Of a stretch of DNA of 46,405 bases, positions 22,241 through 30,920 are shown in pieces. This stretch comes from Steroidobacter sp. GTDB lineage: Bacteria > Pseudomonadota > Gammaproteobacteria > Steroidobacterales > Steroidobacteraceae. Within the stretch, counting starts at the first letter, position 1, and each line of letters starts with the position of its first letter. Position numbers and translations under genes: made by a program. The DNA lies in NCBI GenBank assembly GCA_025929585.1, contig JAICPY010000027.1, forward strand, positions 1 to 46,405. Direction: 5' to 3'. Below the pieces are notes generated by a model that was not told where the DNA came from, ran no database searches, and saw only the letters and a program-made list of their open reading frames with translations.

Positions 22241-24625
22241 CTAGAACCGCATCTTCAGTCCCACCCAAGCGCCGCGTGGTGGACCCGAGCCAAAGAAACG
22301 AGCGTCCTCGAACTCCGGAAACACCTCATCTGGCTCACCCAGCAACCCGAAGGTTTCATATTCCTCATCGAGCGCATTCTCGACTCGAGCGAAGAAGGTG
22401 GCGTACTCGGTGATCTTGAACTCACCTCGCAGATTGAGAATCGTATAGGCGTCAGTCTTGCCTAGTAGATTGGCTTCATCGCCGCGCAGATAAACGCCGG
22501 AGCGGTACGACACGTCCGCGCCGATGCTCAAGCGATCCGTGAATGAAAAGTCGGCGCCGAGATTCGCTTGATGTTCGGGAATACCCGGGATGGTCGAACC
22601 GCTTGCGACCAGCAGCTTACCGTCGCCGACGATTTGTTCGGCGTCCTCGTCCTCCTCGAAGATCGGATGATTCGGGCTATTGGCCGTGAACGCGTCGTCG
22701 AAAGTGGCCTCGACGAAACTATAGTCAAAGAACCAATGCAGCCGATCCAAGTCCTGCGTCAGGCCAATCTCGAGTCCCGCGCGCTTCGTATCGCCCACGT
22801 TGTCGAAGAATCCGACGTTTGCCTGCGCGCCACCGGTCGTTTGGAAGAGAATGTCGTCGCGATTGATTGCGTGAAAAGCGCTGACGTTCCAGCGCAAGCC
22901 ATTTTGGGCTCGGCCGCGAATGCCCAGCTCACCTGTCCGCGCGACCACTTGGTCCAGCGGCGGATCCGCTAAGAACGCGTTCGGGAGATTGCAGGGAGCA
23001 TCCTCGCTCGCGCATGCGAGCTCCACCGGAGTCGGCGTGCGCGTGGATTCGCCGAAGTTCGCAAACAAGGTTGTCGCCTCAGCCAGGCTGAACGTCACGC
23101 CAATCGCCGGATTGAAGCGCTCGAAGCGGTGATTGCCGTTGAGCTCGGGAGCCTCGCCAGTACGATCGTTCAAACGAATACGAGTCGTATCGAAGCGACC
23201 GGAAAGTGTTAGGGCAGCTCGCTCGCTCAAATCCAAGGTGTTGGCGAAGTACGCGCTCGCTACAGACACTTCGCTGCGAACGTCCGTCGTGAATTCCTCC
23301 GCAAAGATCCCGGTGCGAGAAGTCGCCCGGTTGTCGAGCAGGCGCGCCACCTCCGTTACAGAATCGAAGGAGGTTCGCCCCTCGCTGAACGCGGTACCGA
23401 ACACGAAGTCGTTCGCCCTGCCATTGAAGCGCCCGCTCCAATTCAGCTGCAACGATGCGCCATAGCTTTCCTGTTCACGGCGTCCGATGTTGTTGATCGC
23501 ATCGAGCTCCTCGTCGTCGAGCTCCGCTTCGATCGGCTCGCCTTGCGAGTCGAGCACCAGCCGGATGTTCGCATCGTCTTCGGAAGAGCACTCGTCATCC
23601 TCGTTCAGATCGTCGAATTCTTCTTCGACCAGCAGTTCTTCGCCTTCGTAGTCGCACTCCTCGAAGATCGTTCCGTCGCCATTGAAGCTATCGGTGTCGA
23701 TCTTGCGGAAATGAGCATTACCGGCGAGCAGGAGCGAATCGCTAAGCCGATGCTGCCCGTCCAGGATGAGCTGGGTCTGAGAGTTCTCGGTGAGATCCGG
23801 ATGAGTGAATACTTGATCGCGGTCGATCTCCAGCAACTCCGCAGGCGATGCACCATTGCCTCGCAGCTCCGTCTCGCCGAGCGATACGCTCAAATTCAAC
23901 TCGGAATCTTCCTCTCCGCGCAGACTCAATACGCCTAAAAAGCGCAAAGCATCGGATGCGGAATAATCGCGCCAGCCATCTTCTTCGAAGTAGTCGACGT
24001 TTGCATAGAATCCGAAGGACTCACCGTGAGCGCCGTATTGCAACGAACCGACCGTGCGCCCGAAGGAGCCGCTTTGAATTTGCGCTTCGGTGCCGGTGAA
24101 GTCGAACCCATTCTTGGTTTGCAAGCTCAGAGCGCCGCCGAGAGAGTTCAATCCGAAGATCGGATTTGCGCCGCCGATGACCTGCACACTGCTAATGGCT
24201 GACAACGGAATCAGATCCCAATTGATCGTGTCGCCGAAAGGTTCATTGATGCGCACACCGTTCTGGTAAACAGATAAGCCCTGCGGCAAGCCGAGGAGCG
24301 GCGATGCAGTGAATCCGCGAAAGTTCACATCGGGCTGGAGGGGATTGTTCTGCGCATGATTGATGTTCACGCCTGCGAAAGAGCGATTCAGTAGCTCCGT
24401 CACATCGAGCGCGTGCAGCCGTTCGATGTCTTCCGCGGTCGCCACTTGTACGCTGGCCGGTACTCGCCCGCTTGCGATTCCCGAGCCGTAGGGCGCGATG
24501 ACGATGATCTCAGTCATCGGTCCTTTCGGCTCTGCCTCGGCCGCTCCCGCCATCGGAGCCGAGAGGCTGCCGACGAGCGCCAGTGCCACGGCGTTGCGGA
24601 GCGTGTGATCGTTCCGTACTTTCAT
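22241..24625 (-). CDS. TonB-dependent receptor with acidic insert
   Basis: 794 residues from the ATG at 24625, which has AGGGGA four bases upstream; the frame also extends 25 codons further. Signal peptide (ALALVGSLSAPMAGAAEA), plug with LNRSFAGVNINHAQNNPLQP, FRGFTASPLLGLPQGLSVYQ and VQVIGGANPIFGLNSLGGAL, then the barrel ending GAWVGLKMRF. No STN domain. Between residues about 322 and 376 lies an extremely acidic loop with two cysteines (C324, C346) and segments such as EEFDDLNEDDECSSEDD. This looks like an external cation-binding lid. The gene is convergent with the PepSY/two-component operon, a frequent partnership. The plug pattern resembles receptors for organic ligands rather than classic siderophores; ligand unknown. 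Confidence 0.88.
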   Translation of the reverse strand: MKVRNDHTLRNAVALALVGSLSAPMAGAAEAEPKGPMTEIIVIAPYGSGIASGRVPASVQVATAEDIERLHALDVTELLNRSFAGVNINHAQNNPLQPDVNFRGFTASPLLGLPQGLSVYQNGVRINEPFGDTINWDLIPLSAISSVQVIGGANPIFGLNSLGGALSLQTKNGFDFTGTEAQIQSGSFGRTVGSLQYGAHGESFGFYANVDYFEEDGWRDYSASDALRFLGVLSLRGEEDSELNLSVSLGETELRGNGASPAELLEIDRDQVFTHPDLTENSQTQLILDGQHRLSDSLLLAGNAHFRKIDTDSFNGDGTIFEECDYEGEELLVEEEFDDLNEDDECSSEDDANIRLVLDSQGEPIEAELDDEELDAINNIGRREQESYGASLQLNWSGRFNGRANDFVFGTAFSEGRTSFDSVTEVARLLDNRATSRTGIFAEEFTTDVRSEVSVASAYFANTLDLSERAALTLSGRFDTTRIRLNDRTGEAPELNGNHRFERFNPAIGVTFSLAEATTLFANFGESTRTPTPVELACASEDAPCNLPNAFLADPPLDQVVARTGELGIRGRAQNGLRWNVSAFHAINRDDILFQTTGGAQANVGFFDNVGDTKRAGLEIGLTQDLDRLHWFFDYSFVEATFDDAFTANSPNHPIFEEDEDAEQIVGDGKLLVASGSTIPGIPEHQANLGADFSFTDRLSIGADVSYRSGVYLRGDEANLLGKTDAYTILNLRGEFKITEYATFFARVENALDEEYETFGLLGEPDEVFPEFEDARFFGSGPPRGAWVGLKMRF

Positions 24626-24740
24626 AGATCCCCTGAAACTCTTAATCGAGCCGAACCAACGGTCAAGGGCTCGCGCTGTAGAGCGCAAATAGAGTTTCAC
24701 GGGGGCGCAAAAGTTGCACGGGGAATTTATCCTGATATGA

Positions 24741-24757
24741 CCGGGAAAAATTCCCGG
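24741..24757. promoter_or_regulatory. Inverted repeat between divergent receptor and kinase genes
   Basis: CCGGGAA-AAA-TTCCCGG, a perfect 7-bp dyad in the gap between the minus-strand TonB receptor (start 24625) and the plus-strand NarL-type kinase (start 24830). TTCCCGGGAA partly overlaps it and makes a second dyad. It suits a dimeric regulator's operator; which one is unknown. Confidence 0.4.
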
Positions 24758-24829
24758 GAATAGTTAGGGCCAGAAACGAACGGCGGATGGCGGATAAGCA
24801 GATGGTCCAGCAGCTCTAAACAGGCTTCG

Positions 24830-25846
24830 ATGTGGGATGACACCATGACAACTCTGACACACTGTCACACCGGAATGGCAGCCGAGAAAAAGGGATTCCC
24901 TTGGATGGATGCGGCTGTCGTTGTCGGCGCCACCCTCGCTGCTGCCGTGACATTTGCACGCTTGGAAATGACCGAGGCCCTGTTCGACTTCACTCGAACG
25001 TGGGAACACCTGCAGCTCGATGAGCTGCCGGGGACTTTGTTGGTGCTCGCCGCTGCTCTGGCATGGTTTGCCTGGCGCCGCTATACCGAGGCGCGTCGAG
25101 AGTTGGCACGTCGCGAGAGTGCGGAAGCAAAACTCGCGAGCCTGTTGGAAGATCAGCGCCGCCTCGCTCAACAACACGTGCAATATCAGGAATCCGAACG
25201 CAAAGCGTTAGCCCGAGAACTACACGATGAGCTCGGTCAATACTTGAATGCAATCAAGACTGACGCGGTGTCGATCCAAACGAAAGGCGCGGCCGACGTC
25301 GAATCGCTGAAGCGCTCGGCTGCCGCGATCGTTTCGCACTGCGACCATCTCCAAGATGTACTGCGATCGCTGATCGGACAGTTGAGGCCCGTCGGACTGG
25401 ACGTCCTTGGTTTGCGCGCAGCCTTGGAGCACTTCCTCGACCGCATCCAACAGCGCACCCCCGAGAGGAAAATCTCGATTCACCTCGAAGGCGATCTAGA
25501 TGATTTGGACGAGAACGTCTCGCTCACCGTCTACCGGATCATCCAAGAGGGATTGACGAACGTGTCGCGGCATTCCGGGGCGCGGCACGTCGAGCTGAAA
25601 GTGGTCAGGAGTGCCGAGAGGAGATCCGAATCGGATCTCGTCGAGCTTAGTCTGGTCGATGACGGCCGCGGCATGAACCCTGCATTGAAGACTACAGGCT
25701 TGGGCCTCATCGGCATGCGCGAGCGCGTCGAGATGCTGGCTGGAGAGTTGCGCGTCATTACAGCACCCTCGAGTGGGTTCAGTGTCTTCGCGCGCATTCC
25801 TGCAAAGCAGCCGACGACTCGGCTATCGCCGGCGCTTACATGCTGA
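24830..25846 (+). CDS. NarL-type sensor histidine kinase (HisKA_3)
   Basis: 338 residues. Two hydrophobic segments near the N-terminus (about 27-43 and 67-82) with a short periplasmic loop are followed by a coiled-coil linker rich in Arg, Glu and Ala (85-120). The HisKA_3 phospho-acceptor helix is ERKALARELHDELGQYLNAIK with H132. The HATPase part has YRIIQEGLTNVSRHSGARHV, VDDGRGM and TGLGLIGMRERVEMLAGEL. The ATG at 24845 is an alternative start. It is followed 26 bp later by its response regulator. The periplasmic region is too short for a known sensor domain, so the stimulus may be in the membrane. Confidence 0.88.
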   Translation: MWDDTMTTLTHCHTGMAAEKKGFPWMDAAVVVGATLAAAVTFARLEMTEALFDFTRTWEHLQLDELPGTLLVLAAALAWFAWRRYTEARRELARRESAEAKLASLLEDQRRLAQQHVQYQESERKALARELHDELGQYLNAIKTDAVSIQTKGAADVESLKRSAAAIVSHCDHLQDVLRSLIGQLRPVGLDVLGLRAALEHFLDRIQQRTPERKISIHLEGDLDDLDENVSLTVYRIIQEGLTNVSRHSGARHVELKVVRSAERRSESDLVELSLVDDGRGMNPALKTTGLGLIGMRERVEMLAGELRVITAPSSGFSVFARIPAKQPTTRLSPALTC

Positions 25847-25871
25847 CGTGATTACCGACGAAAGAAATCCT

Positions 25872-26525
25872 ATGAACGACTCCATTTCAGTGTTGCTAGT
25901 CGATGATCACGCGGTTGTTCGCGAAGGGTACCGTCGGCTTCTGGAAGACAGCGGCATCCGCGTGTGCGCGGAAGCCTCGACCGCTGCTGATGCCTACCAA
26001 CAGTACTGTGCCCTGGCGCCGAACGTCGTGGTCATGGATATCGCGCTGTCGGGAGTTAGCGGGATCGAAGGCACGCGGCGAATCCTGGCCCGCTCGCCCG
26101 ACGCACGCGTGCTGGTATTCAGCATGTACGAAGAAATCATCTTCGTCAGAAGAGCGCTGGAGGCAGGAGCAGCAGGCTACTTGACGAAGTCGAGCGCACC
26201 GCGCGTTCTCGTGGAAGCCGTCACGACTGTTGCGCGGGGCCAGCGATATCTGAGCCACGACATCGCAACGAGCTTGGCGTTGGCTCCCTCACCGGCCCTC
26301 GATTCGAGTCAACCACAGTTGTCGGCGCGAGAGTTCGAAGTACTCAAACTGCTGGCACAGGGATGCTCGTTGAGCGAGATCGCACGGCAGCTGTGCCGTA
26401 ATCAAAAGACCGTGGCGAATCACCAATCGGCAATCAAACAGAAGCTGGGCGCCGACAACACCGCCCAGTTGGTTAGAATTGCCATGCAGTTGGGCCTGGT
26501 CCCGCCGATCGAGCGAAGCGGCTGA
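25872..26525 (+). CDS. LuxR/NarL-type response regulator
   Basis: 217 residues from the ATG at 25872; the longer frame starting at 25773 overlaps the kinase gene and is rejected. Receiver: DD at 11-12, phospho-acceptor D56 in VVVMDIALSGVSG, and the conserved lysine in GYLTKSSAPRVL. C-terminal LuxR-type HTH (about 150-210): LSAREFEVLKLLAQGCSLSEIARQL followed by NQKTVANHQSAIKQKLG. It forms a two-component pair with the upstream kinase. The nearest likely targets are the divergent TonB receptor or the following small gene, but nothing in the sequence proves this. Confidence 0.9.
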   Translation: MNDSISVLLVDDHAVVREGYRRLLEDSGIRVCAEASTAADAYQQYCALAPNVVVMDIALSGVSGIEGTRRILARSPDARVLVFSMYEEIIFVRRALEAGAAGYLTKSSAPRVLVEAVTTVARGQRYLSHDIATSLALAPSPALDSSQPQLSAREFEVLKLLAQGCSLSEIARQLCRNQKTVANHQSAIKQKLGADNTAQLVRIAMQLGLVPPIERSG

Positions 26526-26625
26526 GACTAAAGTCTCGATAAGTCATAGTGGCCCGCGGATTTAATCCCCCGATTGGGAACTCTTGAACGACCCCGCCGT
26601 TTGAGCGTTCACAGACTTTGTTGCC

Positions 26626-27171
26626 GTGAGTCAAGGAATGCTAGGGGAACACAGTGACGGCCGAGCGGCACCTGGGGAGATCGGCGAAGCGCCAGCGTGC
26701 CTGCTGCTGATTCGAGCCCCCAGCGACTGGGCGATTTATGAAGCCTTTCGTGCACTCGCGACCAACGCTCCGCATGGCGCCTGCGCTGAGCACCTCTGGA
26801 TCGAAGGCGACCTTCCTCTCACCTCCGGCCTGTGCGCGCCCGAAGTGCCTGCCACTCTCGAGCGATTGCTCAATGCCGATTGCGAGATGATCGACAAGCT
26901 CGAATTGGAGTTCGGCGGACTGAAGTGGACGTACGTCCGCTCCGGCGGTCACGCTCCCTTCCGCGAAAGCTTTTTCGACGAGGTACGAATCGAGCTCGTT
27001 CATGCATTGACCATGTCGCGCGACGCGTTCCGCGCACTGATGGATTGCGCACTCTCGCGATTGCACGTGTTGTCCCACAGCGGCACCGCCCTCTTCACTG
27101 AGATCATTGGTGAAGTTCAATCAGGACACGGGAGGGACGAAACCGCAGCTAGCGGTGAACGCCGGATCTGA
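26626..27171 (+). CDS. Hypothetical protein following the NarL-type pair
   Basis: 181 residues from a GTG at 26626. I do not recognise a family. The sequence is soluble, without signal or membrane segments. The central part (APSDWAIYEAFRALATNAPH, then LWIEGDLPLTSG) is followed by a long helical stretch (FFDEVRIELVHALTMSRDAFRALMDCALSRLHVL). Codon third positions are GC-rich in this frame, and a 159-codon antisense frame reads as unlikely Gln/Arg-rich protein, so the plus strand is preferred. It lies 100 bp after the response regulator with no visible terminator, so it may be transcribed with the pair. Confidence 0.5.
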   Translation: MSQGMLGEHSDGRAAPGEIGEAPACLLLIRAPSDWAIYEAFRALATNAPHGACAEHLWIEGDLPLTSGLCAPEVPATLERLLNADCEMIDKLELEFGGLKWTYVRSGGHAPFRESFFDEVRIELVHALTMSRDAFRALMDCALSRLHVLSHSGTALFTEIIGEVQSGHGRDETAASGERRI

Positions 27172-27197
27172 TCTCGGGAATTTTGGCTACACCTGCA

Positions 27198-27428
27198 GGC
27201 ACGCTTGAGCTCCGCGAGATTCTCTCGCGGCGACCCAGCGGGTATAGAAACGGATCTCATCCCCTCGTCTTTCTCTGCGGGCTCAGCGCCTGCAGCGAGA
27301 TAGATCTTCTTCTTGCCTGATTGCCTTGTCCGCCGCGCCGCTGCGGATTTTGAGCCGCTGCTTCGCTCACACAAACGCGTTCGCTTGCTGCCCCCTCCCT
27401 ACCCCCCCCGCAAACAGGGGAGGGAATT
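27198..27428 (+). repeat. Dispersed CTCTGCGAG-type repeat copy 3 with REP-like palindrome
   Basis: The 27172-27544 gap. From 27200 it reads CACGCTTGAGCTCCGCGAGA, then CTTTCTCTGCGGGCTCAGCG, then TTCTTCTTGCCTGATTGCC, a diverged copy of 4-190. It runs into CGCGTTCGCTTGCTGCCCCC (27378-27396) and CCTCCCTACC plus a CCCCCCGCAAACAGGGG hairpin (27391-27427). The latter junction also occurs, inverted, at 30306-30360. Pieces of CGTCTCTGCGAGATTAATTC (27450-27470) continue the theme. No gene is present. Confidence 0.7.
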
Positions 27429-27497
27429 ACCATCTCTCTCAGCGAACTGCGCGTCTCTGCGAGATTAATTCTTCTTGTCTAGCTGACGCCCACTGCG

Positions 27498-27530
27498 AGA
27501 GGACCGGCACGTTTGCCGGTCCTCTGTTTT
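27498..27530 (+). terminator. Intrinsic-type terminator hairpin
   Basis: AGAGGACCGGCA (27498-27509), loop CGTT, TGCCGGTCCTCT (27514-27525), then GTTTT. A 12-bp perfect stem with a T-tract on the plus strand. It lies about 20 bases downstream of the serine-hydrolase stop codon on the minus strand (A-rich on that side), so it may act in both directions. Confidence 0.7.
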
Positions 27531-27544
27531 GCTGTGAGGCGAAA

Positions 27545-28870
27545 CTACGTGGAAGGCGTTTGCGATGCCGGAGGCTTATTCAATGCCGAAGCCTCTGGAT
27601 CGTTCTCGTAGATGATGTCGCGGAAGGTCTTGTGAAGCGGCACCTTTCCAAACGGGACATATTGAGTGAACAAGACCGCTGCGATCTCGTTCTTTGGATC
27701 GACCCAGAACAAAGTATTCGCATATCCATCCCAGAAGAATTCGCCGACTGCACCGGAAGCTTCCTCGGCATTAGCGGGCGGGGCGGTTCGCACGGCGAAG
27801 TCGATGCCGAAACCGACTGTGCCTTTGCTCGGAAGCCATGATGTGTCGGTCACTTCTGCTGGCATGGCATTCGTGCTCATGAGGCGCACGGCTTGCGCAC
27901 TGAGGACTCGCGCACCGTCGAGCTCCCCTTCGTTCAACAGCATGCGCGCGAAGCGCATGAAATCGTCAAGAGTTGTCACCAGCCCATAGCCGCCGGGATG
28001 CATTGGCCATTGCTTCTCGTTCACGCGGATTGCGTTGTCGTCAGTGAACGCTGTGAACGCTCCGTCCTCGCTTCGCAGGTAGACACTCGCAAGTCGTGAG
28101 CGATCTTGCTCTGCGAGCGTGTAACGCGTATCGACCATGCGCAGAGGATCGAAGATGCGCTTCTGCAGATATTGATCGAACGGCATGCCCGACAGGAGCT
28201 CCACCAGATACGCTTGCACGTCCACTGCGGGGCTGTACAGCCAACGAGTTCCGGGCTGATAGAGCAGAGGCACTGAGCCGAGCTTCTTCGCCATCTCCGC
28301 CAACGTGCTATTCAAGTCCATCGGGTCGACCGCACGAAACAGATCGCCGACAGGCGAGGTATCGTTGTTGCCCGAGGTGAGACCCGCCGTGTGGCGCATC
28401 AAGTCTCGAATCGTTACAGGACGGCTCAATGCCTCGTACTTAGGTTTGCCTGCCGCATCGTTGCCTGCGTAAACCCTGAGGTTTGCGAGCTCTGGAGCGT
28501 ACTTCTCGATCGGATCGTCGAGCTGAAATTTTCCTTCGTCGTACAACGTCATCAGGGCGACGCCGGTCACCGGCTTAGTCATCGAATAGATACGCACTAG
28601 GGTGTCACGCTTCATCGGTTGCTGCGCTTCGCGATCAGCGAGCCCGAAAGCGCCGAAGTACACCTCACGACCTTTCTCGAACACCAATGCCGAGGTACCG
28701 ATCAATTGACCGGAGTCGACGAATTGCTTCAGCGCTACGGAGAGTTTCTCCGGCTGCACGAGCTCGACGCTTTCCGCCGCTGATCGGTTAGCGTCGGTCG
28801 CTTCCGGTTCAGTCTTGCTGCATCCACCCAGGACGAATGCCACGACTAAGAGAGCAAGGAATTGCCGCAT
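27545..28870 (-). CDS. Serine hydrolase lipoprotein of the beta-lactamase/EstB family
   Basis: 441 residues. Lipoprotein signal MRQFLALLVVAFVLGGC (Cys 17). The serine-hydrolase (class C beta-lactamase-like) fold shows the nucleophile motif SMTK at residues 96-99, Tyr motif YSP near 212 and HPGGYGLVTTLDDFMRFARM. The late KTG-equivalent region is GFGIDFAVRT. Members of this group are mostly esterases or D-amino-acid peptidases rather than antibiotic-resistance enzymes; the Y-x-N motif is YSP here, so beta-lactam hydrolysis is not expected. The protein is probably anchored in the outer or inner membrane facing the periplasm. No operon partner; the terminator hairpin at 27498 closes it. Confidence 0.88.
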   Translation of the reverse strand: MRQFLALLVVAFVLGGCSKTEPEATDANRSAAESVELVQPEKLSVALKQFVDSGQLIGTSALVFEKGREVYFGAFGLADREAQQPMKRDTLVRIYSMTKPVTGVALMTLYDEGKFQLDDPIEKYAPELANLRVYAGNDAAGKPKYEALSRPVTIRDLMRHTAGLTSGNNDTSPVGDLFRAVDPMDLNSTLAEMAKKLGSVPLLYQPGTRWLYSPAVDVQAYLVELLSGMPFDQYLQKRIFDPLRMVDTRYTLAEQDRSRLASVYLRSEDGAFTAFTDDNAIRVNEKQWPMHPGGYGLVTTLDDFMRFARMLLNEGELDGARVLSAQAVRLMSTNAMPAEVTDTSWLPSKGTVGFGIDFAVRTAPPANAEEASGAVGEFFWDGYANTLFWVDPKNEIAAVLFTQYVPFGKVPLHKTFRDIIYENDPEASALNKPPASQTPST

Positions 28871-28964
28871 CGAGAACCTCTTCGAATAGTTAAGAGAGCC
28901 GCGGCGCGATTGTAGGCGCTCATTTCTCCATCGCGCCTTCGGCGCTTGTTAAGAAGTATGGATG

Positions 28965-29043
28965 CTTGGGAGGACAAACGCTCAGATTAGGGATAGCGGA
29001 GCCTCCGACCTGTACACCTCCGCACCTCTACACCTCCTCCACC
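28965..29043. repeat. Tandem TACACCTC element after doxX
   Basis: Right arm units GTACACCTC, CGCACCTC, TACACCTC, CTCCACCTC, ACCTCCC (28999-29043) with 8-bp period run directly to the stop codon of the DoxX gene. The left side is weaker (GGGAGGACAAACG, GATAGCGGAGCC). The unit matches the element at 19027-19173 rather than the GTGACGG type. Confidence 0.65.
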
Positions 29044-29427
29044 TCACCTCCCATTAATCGCGATCTTTCCAGGCCCGATCAATGCAACCGCGACGGCGCT
29101 GAACAAGAACATCGCTTGCAACTCGATGGCCCAGCCACCTTGAGCGTTGAGGCTCGCGATCTCGCCCATATGCGCAAGGAGGAGCGCGAATAGCATGTTG
29201 ACGACCACGAGCCAAGCGCCGATTCGCGAATAGAAACCCAAGATGATGAGAAGCGGCGCAATGACCTCCCCGACATACGCACCGTAAGCCAGAACTCCCG
29301 GCAATCCCTTACTCGCAAGCATTCCTGAAATCCCGCCAACGCCGCCGGTCAACTTGGCGATCCCATGCAGCAAAATGCAAATGCCGAGCACCAGACGCAG
29401 GACCAGCCGACCGATGTCATTTGACAC
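29044..29427 (-). CDS. DoxX-family inner-membrane protein
   Basis: 127 residues from a GTG at 29427, chosen because GAGGAGAA lies seven bases upstream; the frame extends a further 28 codons. Four hydrophobic helices with the DoxX layout: LVLRLVLGICILLHGIAKLTGGVGGI, LPGVLAYGAYVGEVIAPLLIILGFYSRIGAWLVVVNMLFALLLAH and LQAMFLFSAVAVALIGPG. DoxX-like proteins are small quinone-linked or redox-stress membrane proteins (SodA/DoxX-type complexes in mycobacteria); the precise function is unknown in most bacteria. It is divergent from the EF-hand gene. Its stop codon is immediately followed by a tandem octamer element. Confidence 0.88.
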   Translation of the reverse strand: MSNDIGRLVLRLVLGICILLHGIAKLTGGVGGISGMLASKGLPGVLAYGAYVGEVIAPLLIILGFYSRIGAWLVVVNMLFALLLAHMGEIASLNAQGGWAIELQAMFLFSAVAVALIGPGKIAINGR

Positions 29428-29570
29428 GTTGTTCTCCTCGATTGATGTCTTTCGTTGACGCCCTTGCCGCCGAACTCTACACCGGGAAGATATCACCGGA
29501 TACTGTGTCAACCGTTTTCCGGAAGGTGCGCTGTTTAGAGGACCATTCCTCCTCAGAACGGGACACTCCG

Positions 29571-29993
29571 ATGAACAAGCTGCCTTTCCTGTTGACGATG
29601 CTGATGCTCGCCTGCTCCGCCCAAGCGCAATCTCATGCTTCCGGTGACAGGTTCGCTCAGATGGACTCCAACTCAGATGGAAGCATTACCAAGGAAGAGT
29701 TTCTGGCCGACCGAGAGCGAACTTTCAGCAAGCGCGATCGCAACGGAGATGGCTATCTCGATGGCGAAGACCACGGCAAGCGAGCTGCGCGACGCGGCGG
29801 CGAGCGCATGAACGAGATGCGTGATCGCCTCGATGAGAATGGCGACGGCAAGATTAGCAAGGACGAATTCGTTAACCCGGAAGCGCCTCTATTCAAACGC
29901 GTCGACAAAGATTCGAACGGCACGCTCGACACTGAAGAAATCTCAGCGGCCAAGCAGCAGATGCAGTCTCGCGCTCAGCGGCGTAATAGATGA
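29571..29993 (+). CDS. Secreted four-EF-hand calcium-binding protein
   Basis: 140 residues. Signal peptide MNKLPFLLTMLMLACSAQAQ, then four EF-hand loops at about 32-43 (DSNSDGSITKEE), 56-67 (DRNGDGYLDGED), 88-99 (DENGDGKISKDE) and 112-123 (DKDSNGTLDTEE), all with Asp at position 1 and acid at 12. Loops 1-2 and 3-4 form two calmodulin-like pairs separated by a basic linker (KRAARRGGERMNEMRDR). It is therefore a periplasmic or secreted calcium buffer or sensor. The frame upstream of 29571 is an extension without a signal sequence. No partner is adjacent except the divergent doxX. Confidence 0.92.
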   Translation: MNKLPFLLTMLMLACSAQAQSHASGDRFAQMDSNSDGSITKEEFLADRERTFSKRDRNGDGYLDGEDHGKRAARRGGERMNEMRDRLDENGDGKISKDEFVNPEAPLFKRVDKDSNGTLDTEEISAAKQQMQSRAQRRNR

Positions 29994-30094
29994 ATAGGGA
30001 ATACAGCAGTTACCAAACACGTCGAGCACGTTGCGAGCGTGACAAGAAAATTCTCGCGGATCCCTCGTGTCGCGTGTTAACGATCGTTGTGCAT

Positions 30095-30285
30095 GAAATC
30101 TCGCGGCGGTGCAGCGACGCGGTGGATAGTCGGGTCAGGCAAGATGAAGAATAATCTCGCAGAGACGCAGCGCTCGCAGAGGAAGAGGAAGATGAAGAAA
30201 TTGGAGCAGCTCTATTTCTAGCCCGCTGCGCCGCCGCGCCGCTGCGAGAAACTCCTGCGGAGCTCAAGCATGCTCCTTCCTCGAC
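30095..30285 (-). repeat. Dispersed CTCTGCGAG-rich repeat, copy 2
   Basis: Inverted near-identical copy of 4-190: in minus-strand sense it reads GGAGCATGCTTGAGCTCCGC, CGCAGCGGCGCGGCGGCGC, GAGCTGCTCCAAT, CTCTGCGAGCGCTGCGTCTC, TTCTTCATCTTGCCTGA. The two copies also share an open reading frame, which is a property of the repeat and not evidence of a gene. Confidence 0.8.
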
Positions 30286-30305
30286 ATCGAGTAGACAAAA
30301 TGTAG

Positions 30306-30800
30306 ATTCCCCCCCCGTTTACGGGGGAGGGTAGGGAGGGGGCAGCAAGCGAACGCGTTGTCACGAACGGAGCCGGCAACAGCAGACCTCTATGAAGAGG
30401 CCCCCTACCAAACCTTCTGATGCACACGGACGTGCGAATGGCGCGATGTGCATGGATGCACAGGAGCGGCCCCCGTGAACGGGGGAAGGAACCAGAGACT
30501 ACGTTGACAGCCGCCGCGGGAGGCCCCCTACCTAACCTTCCCCCGTGAACGGGGGAAGGAACCAGAGGCGACAACTAGAGAGCTCTACGTCTTTTCCGCA
30601 TCTCTACGTGCCCTGCGTCTCTGCGAGAGCAATCTTGTTCACGGATAGTCGAGGCTGCGGTCTGTATGCTGGCATAGGCCTACACACATCCAGATGCTTT
30701 TCTTCCTTAGCGGCCTTTGCGATCTTTGCGAGAGTCATCTTGCTCCTTCCGATCGCTGCAACTCCCCTACGGCGTCTAGCGATTCTCCTATTGTAACAAG
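30306..30800. repeat. Repeat cluster: REP-like palindromes and CTCTGCGAG pieces
   Basis: Part of the gene-free stretch 29994-30920. It contains REP-like palindromes at 30306-30343 (GTTTACGGGGGAGGG, GGGAGGGGGC), 30396-30421 (AGAGGCCCCCTACCAAACC, broken), 30468-30487 (CCCCCGTGAACGGGGG) and 30521-30557 (AGGCCCCCTACCTAACC plus CCCCCGTGAACGGGGG). The segment 30428-30460 equals 8110-8143 almost exactly. From 30590 come degenerate CTCTGCGAG pieces (CGTCTCTGCGAGAGCAATCT, then GCGATCTTTGCGAGAGTC). 29994-30094 and 30801-30920 hold nothing I recognise apart from a small CCGAG-TTGG-CTCGG hairpin at 30816-30829. Confidence 0.75.
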
Positions 30801-30920
30801 CGCAGTTCGCTCAACCGAGTTGGCTCGGACGGCTCATAACAACGCGAACGGTTCGCTGCTAGTTTGAGTCGGGCATGGGCGGTACGCCTCTCACTCAAAG
30901 CACGGGACGGATCCTAGCGA

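Noticed and set aside
24413-24763. 116-codon plus-strand frame antisense to the receptor start
   Set aside because: Arg/His-rich shadow without ribosome site or motifs.
26641-27120. 159-codon antisense frame opposite the hypothetical gene
   Set aside because: Unlikely composition and weaker third-position pattern than the plus-strand frame.
27545-28870. Antibiotic-type class C beta-lactamase
   Set aside because: The SxxK motif is present, but the Y-x-N and KTG motifs are not standard, and the protein is longer and lipid-anchored; an esterase/peptidase-like family fits better.
28932-28945. GCGCC-TTCG-GCGC hairpin as terminator
   Set aside because: Short stem with no plus-strand gene ending nearby and no T-run; left unassigned.
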